A stretch of 6,666 nucleotides of DNA from JBOGTC01 sp050692055 (GTDB lineage Bacteria > Chloroflexota > Limnocylindria > QHBO01), in NCBI GenBank assembly GCA_050692055.1, contig JBOGTC010000090.1, positions 1 to 6,666 on the forward strand. The letters run 5' to 3'. Every line of letters begins with the position of its first letter. Position 1 is the stretch's first letter. Of this stretch, positions 5,875 through 6,666 are shown one piece after another. A program made the position numbers and the translations under genes. The notes beneath the pieces are model-generated. The model saw nothing but the letters and a program-made list of their open reading frames with translations, was not told the origin of the DNA and did not search any database.

Positions 5875-6666
5875 GTGAGCGGCTTCTCTCCCGACTGGCT
5901 CCGCGCCCAGCGCTGGTTCCGCGCCAAGCAGCGGCCGATCGCGACGGTCGGTGAAGCCGACCGCGCCGCGCTGGGCGATGCGGGGGACCTCCTCGTCATC
6001 GAGGTTGGCTACGCCGATGCCGGCGCGCCGGACCGCTACCTGGTGCCGACCATCGACGGCCGCGAGCCGCGAGATGGCGACGGGGTCTGGGCCGCGTTCG
6101 TGCGCCTCATGGCCAGTGGCGCCGAGGTCCGCGCGGATCGCGGTCGCTTCGCCTTCGACGCGACGCCGGCACTCGACGATCTCCTTCCCTCGGCCCGCGA
6201 CGCCGCCGGCGCCCTCGGTGAGCGGCGGCTGGGCGTGGAGCAGAGCAACTCCTCGGTGGTCCTCGGGGAGCGGCTGATCCTCAAGGTGTACCGGCTGCTC
6301 GAGGAGGGCGAGAACCCCGACCTGGAGGTGAGCGCCTTCCTGAGCGATGCCGGCTTTGCCCACACGCCCGCGCTGGCCGGGTCGGTGCACTACCGGCCCG
6401 ACGGCGGCGAGCGGTGCGCCGCCGCGATGCTCCAGGCCTTCGTGCCCTCGACCGGCGATGCATGGGCGCTGGTGCTCGACCGGCTGGCGACCGACCCGGC
6501 GGCGGCCATCGAGGCGGCGGAGGAGATCGGGAGGCTCACCGCCGAGCTGCACGCGGCGCTCGCCTCGCACCCGCAGACCCCCGGCTTCCCCGCGCGGGCC
6601 GTCACGCCCGACGAGCTGGCCGCGTGGCGGCAGGGCGCCGAGCGCCAGCTTGACGGAGCGCTGGCC
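5875..6666 (+). CDS. mak: Maltokinase (Pep2/Mak family), 3' truncated by window edge
   Basis: Maltokinase phosphorylates maltose with ATP to give alpha-maltose-1-phosphate, the donor used by GlgE. An in-frame TAA at 5851-5853 leaves the GTG at 5875 as the only good start; 264 codons are visible before the window ends, out of about 440-460 expected. The N-terminal cap domain shows the typical opening DWLRAQRWFRAKQRPI (7-22). The kinase N-lobe follows, with EQSNSSVVLGERLILKVYR (122-140): EQSNSS is the family's nucleotide-binding loop, K137 the likely ATP-contacting lysine, and E151 in NPDLEV the likely paired Glu. GRLTAELHAAL (219-229) is another family hallmark. The catalytic and metal-binding loops lie beyond the window. 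It follows treS after a 171-bp gap containing an inverted-repeat block, and its GTG overlaps the TGA (GTGA) of a doubtful bridging frame. A weak GGGA at 5859-5862 lies about 12 nt upstream. The gene could be called mak or pep2. Confidence 0.9.
   Translation, partial: MSGFSPDWLRAQRWFRAKQRPIATVGEADRAALGDAGDLLVIEVGYADAGAPDRYLVPTIDGREPRDGDGVWAAFVRLMASGAEVRADRGRFAFDATPALDDLLPSARDAAGALGERRLGVEQSNSSVVLGERLILKVYRLLEEGENPDLEVSAFLSDAGFAHTPALAGSVHYRPDGGERCAAAMLQAFVPSTGDAWALVLDRLATDPAAAIEAAEEIGRLTAELHAALASHPQTPGFPARAVTPDELAAWRQGAERQLDGALA

Noticed and set aside
5839..6570. Minus-strand frame of 243 codons opposite the maltokinase gene
   Set aside because: The plus-strand GTG-initiated frame carries unmistakable maltokinase motifs; this is its antisense shadow.
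1..6666. CRISPR arrays, tRNA or rRNA genes, phage or transposase genes
   Set aside because: No repeat-spacer pattern, tRNA-like cloverleaf, rRNA core sequence or transposase/integrase motif was noticed in reading either strand.

Overview
The window is a GC-rich bacterial chromosome segment (roughly 70% GC by eye, with strongly G/C-ended codons in the real genes). The GC content, a lipoprotein signal followed by a Pro/Thr/Ala linker, and a glgE-treS-maltokinase cluster would fit a high-GC soil or environmental bacterium such as a Chloroflexota (Limnocylindria-like) or actinobacterial lineage. That placement is inference: no rRNA or other taxonomic marker is present.

Layout: the left edge (2-577, +) carries the C-terminal three quarters of a RadC-family JAMM/MPN protein. 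Facing it, and overlapping it tail to tail by 22 bp, is a minus-strand gene (556-1854) for an exported lipoprotein of the PQQ-dependent glucose/sorbosone dehydrogenase family. A 73-bp divergent intergenic region (1855-1927) with a perfect 14-bp palindrome and a 9-bp direct repeat separates it from a plus-strand operon: glgE (1928-4015), treS (4012-5703, ATGA overlap with glgE) and a maltokinase gene (GTG start at 5875, running off the right edge).

The operon encodes the core of the GlgE alpha-glucan pathway. TreS interconverts trehalose and maltose, maltokinase makes maltose-1-phosphate from maltose and ATP, and GlgE transfers maltosyl units from maltose-1-phosphate to alpha-1,4-glucan. The usual partner, branching enzyme GlgB, is not in the window and may lie downstream.

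The least explained part is the 171-bp gap between treS and the maltokinase gene (5704-5874). It holds a lower-GC block (about 59% GC by hand count) bounded by long imperfect inverted repeats that can pair as a roughly 27-bp stem around a 77-nt loop. It looks like a palindromic MITE/REP-like insertion or a structured RNA element inside an otherwise tightly packed operon. The enzyme genes themselves are members of known families; this element is the main candidate for something undescribed.
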